Source: an uncultured Blautia sp. (lineage in GTDB: Bacteria; Bacillota; Clostridia; Lachnospirales; Lachnospiraceae). Taken from it: a stretch of 64,000 nt of DNA. The position numbers and the translations under genes were made by a program. Positions 25,403 to 33,941 of the stretch are shown piece by piece. Numbering within the stretch: position 1 is the first letter of the stretch; every line of letters starts with the position of its first letter. The stretch covers positions 22,138-86,137 of the forward strand of contig CALBGI010000043.1 in assembly GCA_937893675.1 (NCBI GenBank), read 5' to 3'. Below the pieces are notes generated by a model that saw nothing but the letters and a program-made list of their open reading frames with translations, did not search any database and was not told the DNA's origin.

Positions 25403-26236
25403 TCATTTCGAAAAATAATCAACCATCCAATCAAATGATTTTTTCATAGCCTCATGAGGGGTTCTACGGTATCGATCATTCAAAATTTCCAAACTCAGAT
25501 AATAAGCATAGCCTGCTTTATCCAATTCATCTATCATATGACCTAACTTCAAGTTTCCCTCTCCAATGGCAAAATGTCCATTCGGTACACCATCACCCAC
25601 ATGAACATGACGTAGATAGTCTCCTAAATCACGTATTGCCCCTTCAATTGTCTCATCGGAAAATCCCAGTGTAGCTGTATCAATCATTCCTCTAATCGCA
25701 GGAGAACCAACTGCCTCAATCATTTTAACAATTTTAGTACAAGTATCTGTCACTGTATATTCTTTAGGGGAAGTTTCCAACGCAATGGTTATTCCATAAC
25801 CTTCAGCAATTTTTGCCAAATAAGCTACTGATTCTACTGCACGTTTCCAGATATCCTCATCATTCTCATCCAAACATCCAAATCCTGCCAAAAATTGACA
25901 AAGTGTGATATCCATTTCTGAAGCAAATTCTATAGATTTCACATAAACGTCTAAGCTTCGTTTCCTTGCAATCACATCCTTAGCCGCAATATTAACCGGA
26001 TATAAGCATTGTTCTGGTGTAAAACAAATCGGTGTTATATTATGATATTGTAATTGCTTTTTAACAGCCCGCACTTGAGACAATCCTGCATCATCCACAT
26101 GTAGATGAGGATAGCAAGCATAAAATTCCATTTTCTCTGCGCCTATCCGTTCAATTGAATCTAATGCATATTCTAACGAATATTTGAAATACGGATAATT
26201 TGCCGCAGCAATCTGTTCCACTTTTAGATTTTTCAT
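25403..26236 (-). CDS. FrlC-like sugar isomerase/epimerase (paralog 1)
   Basis: 277 residues, AP-endonuclease-2/xylose-isomerase TIM-barrel fold. It resembles fructoselysine 3-epimerase FrlC: KMEFYACYPHLHVDD, TPEQCLYPVNIAA, IALETSPKEY (metal Glu), MIDTATLGFS (Asp), HVHVGDG (His) and a late SLEI Glu. GGAGG and spacing select ATG 26236, not the upstream TTG. It is one of three FrlC-like paralogs in the island. The ligand sequence around the barrel differs between them, so different sugar epimers may be handled. Confidence 0.8.
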   Translation of the reverse strand: MKNLKVEQIAAANYPYFKYSLEYALDSIERIGAEKMEFYACYPHLHVDDAGLSQVRAVKKQLQYHNITPICFTPEQCLYPVNIAAKDVIARKRSLDVYVKSIEFASEMDITLCQFLAGFGCLDENDEDIWKRAVESVAYLAKIAEGYGITIALETSPKEYTVTDTCTKIVKMIEAVGSPAIRGMIDTATLGFSDETIEGAIRDLGDYLRHVHVGDGVPNGHFAIGEGNLKLGHMIDELDKAGYAYYLSLEILNDRYRRTPHEAMKKSFDWMVDYFSK

Positions 26237-26251
26237 CAACTTGTTCCTCCA

Positions 26252-27148
26252 TTAGTCAACTATTTCGCAAACAATCTCCCAAGCTTCCTTCGCATATCTC
26301 TCCGCTTCAAAATAATAAGCTCTCTGGCAAATTTCAATAGTAACATAATCTGAATAATCCACTTCTGCCAACTGTCTCAAATTTTCGATAATCGGTAAAT
26401 TTCCTTCATGAAATCCAATATGTCCAACAACATTTCTTCCTTGGCAGACTTTTTCATTCATCCTAGTTTCTCCCCAGGTTTTTTCTCTTACAAGCGTATT
26501 TCCTAAATGAACATGCTTTATTTGATTTATACCCAAAATCTGCAGGCTTTTTTCCATACTTTCATCAAATTGTGCTAACTGTACGGTATCTAGCATTGCT
26601 TGAAGATTCGGATGATTTACTTCATCCAGCATTCGTTTTTGTTGAATAACAGTGTTCAAAAATAACGAATCCTCTTGAGCTTGTGTTTCCAAAACCAAGA
26701 TTACTCCATAATCAGCAGCCGTCTGAGCCAACTCTTTCACAGAAGAACGGCATCTCTCCCAAATTTGTTCCTTTGGCTCATCTAAATATCCATTTCCTGG
26801 ACAAAGCAGCATCCGTTTTGCACCAAGTTGCGCAGTATAAGAAATAGATTTTTTCATATGCTCTAAGCTATTTTTTCGTAACGTAGCATCTGAAGTAGAA
26901 ATATCTACCGGATAGGTGTTCTGCTCAGGGCAAAAACAGATTGTTGTAAGTCCTTTTTCCTCTACTCTTTTTCTCATTTCCCCGACTTGTTCCAAGCTAT
27001 GTGAATTAACGCAAAGATGCGGCTTAGCTCCCCATATTTCAATATTAGAAGCACCAATGTTTTTTACAGATTCCAGAAAATACTCAAAAGAATATGCCAC
27101 ATAATGGTAATTTCCAATTGCAATTTGTTCTTTTTTCAACTTTTTCAT
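26252..27148 (-). CDS. FrlC-like sugar isomerase/epimerase (paralog 2)
   Basis: 298 residues from ATG 27148 (GGAG upstream). Same TIM-barrel family: NIEIWGAKPHLCVN, CFCPEQNTYPVDIS, VLVLETQAQED (Glu), AMLDTVQLA (Asp), HVHLGNTL (His) and VTIEICQRA (Glu). It is about 20 residues longer than paralog 1, with an insertion after the His ligand (residues ~225-245) that could reshape the substrate lid. It lies 15 bases upstream of paralog 1 in transcription order and probably shares its transcript. Confidence 0.8.
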   Translation of the reverse strand: MKKLKKEQIAIGNYHYVAYSFEYFLESVKNIGASNIEIWGAKPHLCVNSHSLEQVGEMRKRVEEKGLTTICFCPEQNTYPVDISTSDATLRKNSLEHMKKSISYTAQLGAKRMLLCPGNGYLDEPKEQIWERCRSSVKELAQTAADYGVILVLETQAQEDSLFLNTVIQQKRMLDEVNHPNLQAMLDTVQLAQFDESMEKSLQILGINQIKHVHLGNTLVREKTWGETRMNEKVCQGRNVVGHIGFHEGNLPIIENLRQLAEVDYSDYVTIEICQRAYYFEAERYAKEAWEIVCEIVD

Positions 27149-27235
27149 TTTTTCTCCAATCACCTTCCAATTTTGTTCTGCCTCAGACCGCTGTACAATA
27201 TTTCTTAGTATAACAGCTTTTATATTTTTTGTTTA

Positions 27236-28204
27236 TTAATAGCTCAGTTTCCACATATATCTTCTTTTTGTCAATGGGTGTCTACGTACAATTGACAACT
27301 TTTCTGCATAAATCCGCAAAACTGGTGACAAAACGATTGGATTAAAGTAATCTAAAACATCTTTATCAAAATAATTTCCCAATGCAAAATCCTTTGCATC
27401 AACAATGGTAGTTTTTGTATGAAAACGCTGCAAAAATTCTAAAGTTCTAAGATCCATTTTTCTAGTACTGCCTTCATTTATTAGAAGTAAATATGGCACC
27501 CCTTCTTCCACCATCTCAAATGGTCCATGGAAAAAATCTCCATCATTAAAAGAAGTAGAAGGAATCCATTGCATCTCCATCATCAAGCACGCGGAGAAAG
27601 ACCAGGCAATTTCCTGCATCGCACCAGAACTTGTCACATATAACAATGGAATATTCTGATAATCTTGCGCAAATCTTTCTGCATCTGAAGTGACTGTCTT
27701 TACGATTTTGTCAATAAAATCGTAAACTATATTGAAGCCTTTATATAATTTATCATAATTGGCGTATCCTTCACAATTATTCAACACCTCCGCTGCTATT
27801 TGAAGTACTTTTATCATTTTATCCATCTTAGAAGAATAACTATCATCCCATGCAAAGAGCACTGTATAGTCTGCATCCTTAGTCAACGCTGAATCCTTTT
27901 CATGAGTCACCGCAATTATATTCGCCCCCAATTGCTTTGCGTGGGTAGTAGCCTGAACACTTTCCGGTGTGTTGCCTCCTAAAGAGCAAGTAATCACAAT
28001 TGCAGTTTCATCTACTGCCACTGGTGTAGCATAGATAAATTCATTAGCTGTCTGAATAGAAGTCCGTAGCTGTTTTGCCTCTTTGTTCAAAAAATAATAA
28101 GCCGGGTATAAGTCTGAACGAGAAGCACCGCATCCTACAAAATATACACTTTTAATCTGGTTATTATCTGTAATTTCCTTAATTATTGACTTAATATTGT
28201 TCAT
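27236..28204 (-). CDS. SIS-domain deglycase, FrlB-like
   Basis: 322 residues with two SIS (sugar isomerase) lobes. Similar in layout to fructoselysine-6-phosphate deglycase FrlB, which splits the phosphorylated Amadori product into glucose 6-phosphate and a free amine. Seen: VYFVGCGASRSD at the first phosphate-binding loop, ITCSLGGNTPESV at the second, and the FrlB-like DGDFFHGPFEMVEEGVPYLLL segment holding the catalytic-site His and Glu. The C-terminus ends in the typical RRYMWKLSY-like tail. GGAGG precedes ATG 28204. The exact amine released is unknown. Confidence 0.85.
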   Translation of the reverse strand: MNNIKSIIKEITDNNQIKSVYFVGCGASRSDLYPAYYFLNKEAKQLRTSIQTANEFIYATPVAVDETAIVITCSLGGNTPESVQATTHAKQLGANIIAVTHEKDSALTKDADYTVLFAWDDSYSSKMDKMIKVLQIAAEVLNNCEGYANYDKLYKGFNIVYDFIDKIVKTVTSDAERFAQDYQNIPLLYVTSSGAMQEIAWSFSACLMMEMQWIPSTSFNDGDFFHGPFEMVEEGVPYLLLINEGSTRKMDLRTLEFLQRFHTKTTIVDAKDFALGNYFDKDVLDYFNPIVLSPVLRIYAEKLSIVRRHPLTKRRYMWKLSY

Positions 28205-28294
28205 ATTTTCCTCCTAAACTTATAATCTACTTTTTAGATTTCAAGTAACTTACTTCAAATCCACTAAATTATTAGGAGATTTTAGAACAAATAC

Positions 28295-29023
28295 TCAATC
28301 AATGTCCATTTCATAGGAAAAAGAAAACAAATCGCCCCTATAATAAGTAATGGAATATTCTACTACATTCCCGTCCTTATCATAGTTCGTATTACAGGTT
28401 CTAAATCCTGCTGTACCATTTTTTAAATCCAAAAGTTTACACTCTCTTTTGTCAAAATAGTACAATTCTATACTGTTTTTTCCCTTGGCAGGCTTATGAT
28501 CATAAACTTGCTCTAAAATCTTCCACAGAGATACTTGTGAAAAGTCATACTGCATAATATCAGGTGTAAAACTCCCATTAATGTAGGATTCATCCACTGC
28601 CATTGGTTGGCCATTTCCTAGGCGTAAACGGAGCAAATGATAACAAATTGTTCCCATGCTTACATTGAGTCTTTTAGAAATCCAAGCATCTGCTTCCAAC
28701 TTTTCGAAAGTAATCACTTTTGTCTCGAAATTTTCAACTCCACTTTCTTTCATATGTGTAGAAAATCCACCAATATGTAAAAAATTTCGTTTAACTTTCT
28801 TTCCAGCAACAAACGTTCCCTTCGAACCATTTCGATAAACATAGCCATCTCGAACCAATTCTAAAATAGCATTTCTCGCCGTCATCCGACTTATTTTGAA
28901 ACGTTCACTCAGTTCCCTTTCCGATGGCAATCTATCATTCTTTTTGTACTCTCCTGATTCAATCTTACCTATCAAATAATTTTTTATCTGAATATACCTA
29001 GGCAGTAATGTTCTTTCCTCCAT
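28295..29023 (-). CDS. GntR/HutC-family transcriptional regulator
   Basis: 242 residues from ATG 29023 (AGGAGAG upstream). N-terminal winged helix-turn-helix (DRLPSERELSERFKISRMTARNAI with RNGSKGTFVA) and a C-terminal UTRA ligand-binding domain ending VVEYSITYYRGDLFSF. UTRA regulators often sense the phosphorylated sugar of their own pathway. It lies inside the island and is the natural reader of the palindrome at 33244-33257 in front of the transporter genes (inference). Confidence 0.9.
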   Translation of the reverse strand: MEERTLLPRYIQIKNYLIGKIESGEYKKNDRLPSERELSERFKISRMTARNAILELVRDGYVYRNGSKGTFVAGKKVKRNFLHIGGFSTHMKESGVENFETKVITFEKLEADAWISKRLNVSMGTICYHLLRLRLGNGQPMAVDESYINGSFTPDIMQYDFSQVSLWKILEQVYDHKPAKGKNSIELYYFDKRECKLLDLKNGTAGFRTCNTNYDKDGNVVEYSITYYRGDLFSFSYEMDID

Positions 29024-29159
29024 ATTTTTTTCTCTCCTATCTGGCATTGTCTAAAAAGTCAGCCGCACTATTTTGTCCAAATTTTATCTGATTCGATTCT
29101 GTCCTTTTCAACATCTTACCATAGATAGTGCTCGATAGCATACATAATATGGAAAGTTT

Positions 29160-29990
29160 TTACATATATTGTTCAAATCTTTTCATATTGCGACAGTCAT
29201 GTGAATAAGGATCGAAAAAATACTTTTGATCTGTAATCTCCTGTCCGAAATATCCTTGATAGCCATATTTCTTACATATTTTCAAATCCTCTTCCAAATT
29301 TCTGCATCCATCCCCCCAAATCAAATGCCCATAAGGATTTCCATCAATAAAATGCATATGCACAATATCATTTCCAAAAACTTCAAACCATTGCTCTAAT
29401 GTTTCTCCAGAGACACCTATTGCTGTAGTATCTACCAATACTTTCATATTTGGCTGATTCACTTCTGCTTGCATACGTTTAACATCCTCCAAGTGAACCA
29501 CTAAATTAGATTCTTCCGGACGCAGACTTTCCATCGCAAGAACGATTCCACGCGTAGCAGCAAACTCGCACAGACTTTGTAACATCTCCACGCATCTTTT
29601 CCACGCTTCATCCCGTGTTTCATCCAAATATCCCCATCCAGAATTACACTGCATAATCTTACAACCCAGTTCTTCCGCAATCCGAATACCATTTTCAAAA
29701 TATTGTTTACTCTTTTCAAATCCATAGGGCTTTACAGCAGCAAACTGGTACTGATACATACAATTTTCTGGAGTAAATACTTTTACTTCTAATCCATGTG
29801 CTCTTATCTTCTTTGATATTTCTTTTGTTTCCTGATAACTTACTGCATCCATAAACAAATGAGGAATTCCTCCCCATAGTTCAATACTCTGAAAGCCCGC
29901 ACGTTTTTGAGCATCCAAAAAGTAATCCAAGGAGTATTTCATATAATGAATATTCATTCCTGCTATCTGGTTTCTCTTTATCAGCTTCAT
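29160..29990 (-). CDS. FrlC-like sugar isomerase/epimerase (paralog 3)
   Basis: 276 residues, same TIM-barrel family and the exact length of E. coli FrlC. Motifs: SIELWGGIPHLFMD, FTPENCMYQYQF, VLAMESLRPEES (Glu), VLVDTTAIGVS (Asp), HMHFIDGNPYGH (His), WGDG and QEITDQ (Glu). AGGAGG lies six bases before ATG. It is 11 bases downstream of the FrlD-like kinase gene, the closest of the three to the kinase, and so the best candidate for the true FrlC role. Confidence 0.82.
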   Translation of the reverse strand: MKLIKRNQIAGMNIHYMKYSLDYFLDAQKRAGFQSIELWGGIPHLFMDAVSYQETKEISKKIRAHGLEVKVFTPENCMYQYQFAAVKPYGFEKSKQYFENGIRIAEELGCKIMQCNSGWGYLDETRDEAWKRCVEMLQSLCEFAATRGIVLAMESLRPEESNLVVHLEDVKRMQAEVNQPNMKVLVDTTAIGVSGETLEQWFEVFGNDIVHMHFIDGNPYGHLIWGDGCRNLEEDLKICKKYGYQGYFGQEITDQKYFFDPYSHDCRNMKRFEQYM

Positions 29991-30001
29991 TTACTTTCCT
30001 C

Positions 30002-30841
30002 CTAATAAGATTTGCCATAGCCAAAAGAACCATCCTCTAAACACTGGTTTGCTGAAAATTCTGCTGCCTTTTCCAGCGCCTTATGAATAGCTTTATGTTT
30101 TTCTTTTCCTTTTTCTAGCGTCAACTGAAGAAAAGTAATCAAAAAACTAGTTAAAAAAGCATCTCCTGCTGCCATAGTATCCTTGGCCTCCACATAATGG
30201 GGTAGCTGTCTCCAATTCTTTTCCTTCGTATACAAATACGCCCCTTCCACTCCACAGGTACATAACACCATTAGACAGCCTTCATTTAATGCTCTTTTTG
30301 ACAGTTCCTCGCGTTCTTTCTGAGTCAGATGACTGGTTGAAAAAAAAGCATAATCTACTATCGGCAGTATTTTACAAAGCTGTTCTTCCTGAAAATCATT
30401 CGAAAAATCATAAGAAATGTGACATCCCTGTTTATGCAATTCTTTCAATTCTTTTTCTGCGAATCCATATAAACCAGAATGAATTAAATCAAACCCTTTA
30501 AGATACTCATAATCTGTTTTCTGCAAGCGTAACCCTTCTGTCCGGAGAATTCCACCTTGATTACTCCCCAAAAATATACGCTCCCCGTTTTGCAATGTTA
30601 CATAGGCCGCTCCATTTTCTCCTTGATATTGTCTGCAATGAGTGATGTCAATCCCTAGACCTTCCACACATTTTTTTACATATGTTCCCTCTTTATCGCT
30701 ACCAAATGCTCCCAAAAATGCACTATCACATCCCATTTTCTTTGCAAACACAGCAAAATTTAATGCATTTCCTCCAGGATACATCACATGAATGTGTTCA
30801 TATTTGTCAACTACCTGATCGCCCAATCCCACCACTTTCAT
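30002..30841 (-). CDS. PfkB-family sugar kinase, FrlD-like
   Basis: 279 residues, ribokinase/PfkB fold; resembles fructoselysine 6-kinase FrlD, which phosphorylates the imported Amadori product. Seen: N-terminal VGLGDQVVDKYE, the substrate motif MYPGGNALNFAVFAKKMGCD, and the anion-hole/catalytic motif DTMAAGDAFLTSF. The last has Ala where GAGD is usual, with the catalytic Asp kept. AAGGAG precedes ATG 30841. It is placed between the ABC transporter and the epimerase, as expected for uptake followed by phosphorylation. Confidence 0.86.
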   Translation of the reverse strand: MKVVGLGDQVVDKYEHIHVMYPGGNALNFAVFAKKMGCDSAFLGAFGSDKEGTYVKKCVEGLGIDITHCRQYQGENGAAYVTLQNGERIFLGSNQGGILRTEGLRLQKTDYEYLKGFDLIHSGLYGFAEKELKELHKQGCHISYDFSNDFQEEQLCKILPIVDYAFFSTSHLTQKEREELSKRALNEGCLMVLCTCGVEGAYLYTKEKNWRQLPHYVEAKDTMAAGDAFLTSFLITFLQLTLEKGKEKHKAIHKALEKAAEFSANQCLEDGSFGYGKSY

Positions 30842-30864
30842 TAGATATCTCCTTCTTCCTATTT

Positions 30865-31596
30865 CTAATAAAGTACTTTTGAAAGAAAGTCTTTAGTTCG
30901 TTCCTCTCTAGGATTTTCAAAGAGCTCATACGGAGCATTTTCTTCCAAAATGATTCCTTGATCAATAAACAAAACTCTGTTGCTTACCTCTTTTGCAAAT
31001 CCCATTTCATGCGTAACAACTATCATTGTCATGCCTTCTTGTGCTAACTGTTTCATAACATTCAGCACCTCTCCTACCATTTCCGGATCCAAAGCTGAAG
31101 TTGGTTCGTCAAAAAGCATAATCTCCGGTTGCATAGCTAAGGCTCTTGCAATAGCCACTCGTTGTTGCTGTCCGCCAGAAAGAGAACTGGGATAGGCATT
31201 AATTTTCTCTAATACACCTACCTTCTTTAGAAGCTGTTTTGCCAATTCCACAGCTGCTTCCTTTTTCATTCCCTTTACCTTTACAGGAGCATGAATTACA
31301 TTATCTAAGACTGTCAAATGGGGAAAAAGATTAAATTGCTGAAAAACCATTCCCATTCTCATACGTATACGATCAATTTCCATCTCTTTTTTTAATACTG
31401 TGATTTCTTCTCCATCCAAAAAAATTTTCCCTTGCGATGGTCGTTCAAGGAGATTTAAGCAACGCAAAAATGTACTTTTCCCTGAGCCAGATGGTCCGAT
31501 AACTGCAATTACCTCCCCCTTTTGAACAGAAGTATTAATACCTTTCAACACCTTATTTTTTCCGAAATATTTATGTAGCTCTTCAACTTTGATCAT
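30865..31596 (-). CDS. Polar amino acid-type ABC transporter ATPase
   Basis: 243 residues. Walker A GPSGSGKST near residue 33, signature LSGGQQQRVAIARALA, Walker B MLFDEPTSALDPE and the H-loop VVTHEMGFAKEV: the GlnQ/HisP subgroup. ATG 31596 lies four bases after the permease stop codon and has AAGG upstream; an in-frame GTG at 31614 would overlap the permease. It drives import with the two genes upstream. For a sugar island the amino-acid-type transporter suggests that the substrate carries an amino acid moiety. Confidence 0.93.
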   Translation of the reverse strand: MIKVEELHKYFGKNKVLKGINTSVQKGEVIAVIGPSGSGKSTFLRCLNLLERPSQGKIFLDGEEITVLKKEMEIDRIRMRMGMVFQQFNLFPHLTVLDNVIHAPVKVKGMKKEAAVELAKQLLKKVGVLEKINAYPSSLSGGQQQRVAIARALAMQPEIMLFDEPTSALDPEMVGEVLNVMKQLAQEGMTMIVVTHEMGFAKEVSNRVLFIDQGIILEENAPYELFENPREERTKDFLSKVLY

Positions 31597-31600
31597 ACAG

Positions 31601-32263
31601 TTACCTTCTGTCACTGGATTTTAACCTCCTTTCCACCATTCCAAGAATCCTAGATAATACTAATGTCAACACCAGATAAATAGCAGAACAGATAACAATC
31701 GGTTCCAAACCTAATGCTGTATTTCCTCTCACAATTGTTGTTTTATACATCAATTCTGCAACACCTATTACCGAGATAATAGAAGAATCCTTGATGCTTC
31801 CGATAAATTGATTACCCAAAGCTGGAAGTATGTTTTTAAATGCCTGCGGCAAAATAATATCTTTCATTGTCATTCTTGCGCTCATTCCAAGACTCCTAGC
31901 AGCCTCTGTCTGACCAATATTAACCGCTTCAATCCCCGAACGAATTGTTTCTGAAATATATGCCGCTGAATTTAAAGACAATGCAATGATACCGACCACC
32001 ATATCTGGAAAATCGAATCCGGGAAATAAAGTTGGTATTCCCACATAAACAATATAAATCTGGGCTAATAGTGGAGTTCCCCTAATGAACTCCACATAAG
32101 CCGTCCCCAAACATCGTGCCGGTACAAATTTACATCTACGTATCAGTACAATGAAAATACCAAGAATTGTCCCAAGTGTCACTGCAAAGACAGAAAGCAG
32201 GAGAGTGATTTCTGTACCTTTCAAAAAAAACTGCCAGTAAGTATCCAAAAACGAAAAATTCAT
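31601..32263 (-). CDS. Polar amino acid-type ABC transporter permease
   Basis: 220 residues with about five membrane segments. HisM/GlnP-type features: the N-terminal TLLLSVFAVTLGTILGI helix, ARCLGTAYVEFIRGTPLLAQ, and the EAA loop SIGMxA-like EAARSLGMSARMTMKDIILPQA. It sits in the cytoplasmic membrane as a homodimer in this family. It is translationally close to the ATPase gene. Confidence 0.92.
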   Translation of the reverse strand: MNFSFLDTYWQFFLKGTEITLLLSVFAVTLGTILGIFIVLIRRCKFVPARCLGTAYVEFIRGTPLLAQIYIVYVGIPTLFPGFDFPDMVVGIIALSLNSAAYISETIRSGIEAVNIGQTEAARSLGMSARMTMKDIILPQAFKNILPALGNQFIGSIKDSSIISVIGVAELMYKTTIVRGNTALGLEPIVICSAIYLVLTLVLSRILGMVERRLKSSDRR

Positions 32264-32292
32264 GTACCGCTCCCCCCTTCTGGGAATTGTAA

Positions 32293-33168
32293 TTATTCCT
32301 CTGTTACATCTACTAATTCAATATGTTCATCTACCCACCGAGGAATATCTTCCTTTAACCTAGCAATAGTTGCATTAATGGTATCTTTTACCTCTTGGTC
32401 TGTTCCTTTTGGCATTGCAATTGCTGCGCCCAAAGCATCACCATGTGCCTCATAAGAAATCTCTGTCATCATAATTTTATCATTAGCTCGACACATTAAT
32501 TTTGCAGTATCAATGTCTACCAAAATTGCATCAACTTTCTTATTCGCCAAATCAATAGATAATTCATTCGCTTTTGCCAAACCTTTTTTCTTTGCCTCTG
32601 GAATTTGTTCATCAATAATAATTTCCATAGTGGATGTCTTTTGCACACCGATGGTTTTTCCAGCTAAATCTTCCGGTTTCACAATCGTTTCCGCATCATC
32701 TTTGTTAATTACAATATAATAGTCACATTCATAATAAACATCAGAAAAATCAGCATTTTCCTGTCGTTCCTGAGTAGGTGCCATAGATGATACAACCATG
32801 TCTACTTTTCCAGTTTGCATTGCCATCAGAAGTCCATCAAATTCCATATCTTTTAATTCATATTCTACTCCCAAATCTTTAGCAATTTCCTTTATTAATT
32901 CAACATCACTTCCAATAATAGTATCTTCTGTTCCTTCTACTTTATGAAATTCATATGGCGGCAAAGCAGCCATCATACCAACAACTAACTTTCCCTTTTC
33001 CTTAACGGCATCTATTCCCTGTACCAAGACATGAATACTATCCTCACCTGCATCATTAACAGATTCTGTTTCTTCTGCCTTCTCAGCTTCCGCTTTACAT
33101 TCATAAGCACCAAATAACATCATCAAACTTAATGCAGTTGCTGTTAACATTTTCATTCTTTTTTTCAT
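32293..33168 (-). CDS. Extracellular solute-binding protein of the amino acid type
   Basis: 291 residues, PBP2-type binding protein of the polar amino acid family: signal-like N-terminus (basic KKR, hydrophobic ATALSLMMLFGA), mature domain starting near GKLVVGMMAALPPYEF, with MQTGKVDMVVSSMAPTQERQ and ALGAAIAMPKGT. A Cys lies at the end of the hydrophobic segment, but the residues before it (AYEC) are a poor lipobox, with Glu at -1. Anchoring as a lipoprotein is therefore uncertain. It is the first gene of the island operon, directly after the promoter/operator. Confidence 0.9.
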   Translation of the reverse strand: MKKRMKMLTATALSLMMLFGAYECKAEAEKAEETESVNDAGEDSIHVLVQGIDAVKEKGKLVVGMMAALPPYEFHKVEGTEDTIIGSDVELIKEIAKDLGVEYELKDMEFDGLLMAMQTGKVDMVVSSMAPTQERQENADFSDVYYECDYYIVINKDDAETIVKPEDLAGKTIGVQKTSTMEIIIDEQIPEAKKKGLAKANELSIDLANKKVDAILVDIDTAKLMCRANDKIMMTEISYEAHGDALGAAIAMPKGTDQEVKDTINATIARLKEDIPRWVDEHIELVDVTEE

Positions 33169-33243
33169 AGTGATTCTCCTTTCAAATTTTCTGTTCTTTC
33201 AGATTTTTAGTTTACATTTGTTGCTCTCAAGCGCTTATGGTTT

Positions 33244-33257
33244 ATGGTATATACCAT
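33244..33257. promoter_or_regulatory. Palindromic operator, probably for the island GntR regulator
   Basis: ATGGTATATACCAT is a perfect 14-base palindrome containing the GT-N4-AC core typical of GntR/HutC-UTRA operators. It lies a few bases after the predicted transcription start of the island operon, a roadblock position. The identity of the binding protein is inferred from the GntR gene inside the operon. Confidence 0.6.
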
Positions 33258-33269
33258 TCAGGTAATTCT

Positions 33270-33298
33270 TTTATATCACACACATTCATATTTGTCAA
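33270..33298 (-). promoter_or_regulatory. Main promoter of the sugar island operon
   Basis: Minus-strand TTGACA (33298-33293), a 17-base spacer and TATAAA (33275-33270): a near-perfect sigma-A promoter, about 100 bases before the binding-protein gene. The 33169-33473 gap holds this promoter, the operator and a terminator, and no gene. Confidence 0.75.
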
Positions 33299-33384
33299 TA
33301 CTTTTTGTATATAGTTAATATTTTATCTGTTTTTGGTGTAATTTTTTTATGCAAAAAATATAACTTTTTGTTTTAAATAAATGC

Positions 33385-33416
33385 ATAGGCGAGAGATTTT
33401 GAAGTCCCTCGCCTAT
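33385..33416 (-). terminator. Hairpin terminator after the polyferredoxin gene
   Basis: ATAGGCGAG (33385-33393) pairs perfectly with CTCGCCTAT (33408-33416). On the minus strand it is followed by GCATTTATTT, a modest T-rich tail. It ends the ssnA-ygfK-xdhD operon before the island promoter. Confidence 0.55.
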
Positions 33417-33473
33417 ATAACCTATACTTATTTTCTTTTACACCATAACATAATTCAAAAAGCACGGATAAAT

Positions 33474-33938
33474 TCATTTACAAATAATCCCCCTTATGTC
33501 CGCAATTACATTTCTCGGACACTTGACTGCACAATTTCCGCAGGCCAGGCAAAGACCTTCGTCCATGACTGCCACATTCTCTTCCAGTTTCAGTGCGTCT
33601 GCGGGACAGTTTTTCACACAGATACCACAGCCAATACAACTCACCTCGCAGGCATTTTTTGCGACTGCACCTTTTTCTTTGTTGGAGCATTTCGCCACAA
33701 AGGGATTATCTGCCAGGTGAATGTGTATGATTTCCTGGGGACACGCTTTTGCACAAAGACCGCAGCCAATGCACTTTTCCTCATCAATTTCCGCCACACC
33801 ATATGCATTATAAAAAATGGCGTCTTTTCTGCAGGCTGCCATACAGGAGGAACAGCTCATACATCCGTATGCGCATGTTTTGCATCTTTCGCCGCCATTA
33901 CATGCCACATAGGCTGTTTTTTTCGGAAACCTTGCCAT
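33474..33938 (-). CDS. Polyferredoxin-like 4Fe-4S protein
   Basis: 154 residues with four cysteine clusters: an atypical CKTCAYGCMSCSSCMAAC at the N-terminus, then CIGCGLCAKACP, CIGCGICVKNCP and CLACGNCAVKCP. The pattern resembles the C-terminal part of RnfB and would carry three or four 4Fe-4S clusters. It starts three bases after the xdhD stop, so it is translationally coupled to it. A role as electron carrier between XdhD and YgfK is likely, since XdhD has no FAD domain (inference). GGGGG precedes the ATG. Confidence 0.88.
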   Translation of the reverse strand: MARFPKKTAYVACNGGERCKTCAYGCMSCSSCMAACRKDAIFYNAYGVAEIDEEKCIGCGLCAKACPQEIIHIHLADNPFVAKCSNKEKGAVAKNACEVSCIGCGICVKNCPADALKLEENVAVMDEGLCLACGNCAVKCPRNVIADIRGIICK

Positions 33939-33941
33939 GAA

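Larger units (their letters stand above)
24462..33300. other. AT-rich island inserted between the two halves of the purine cluster
   Basis: From about 24.46 to 33.3 kb the sequence and the third codon positions are visibly much more AT-rich than both flanks (by eye in the mid-to-upper 30s percent GC against about half on each side). All ten genes in it are on the minus strand and form one functional unit for a sugar-amine type substrate. No integrase, transposase, tRNA or flanking direct repeat was found, so how it was acquired is not visible. Confidence 0.65.

Noticed and set aside
32293..33168. Confident lipoprotein call for the solute-binding protein
   Set aside because: The Cys is in the right region but the preceding residues do not fit a lipobox, so only a signal-like N-terminus is claimed.
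24420..33480. Integrative element with attachment sites
   Set aside because: No direct repeats, tRNA or recombinase at the island borders; only composition and gene content suggest acquisition.
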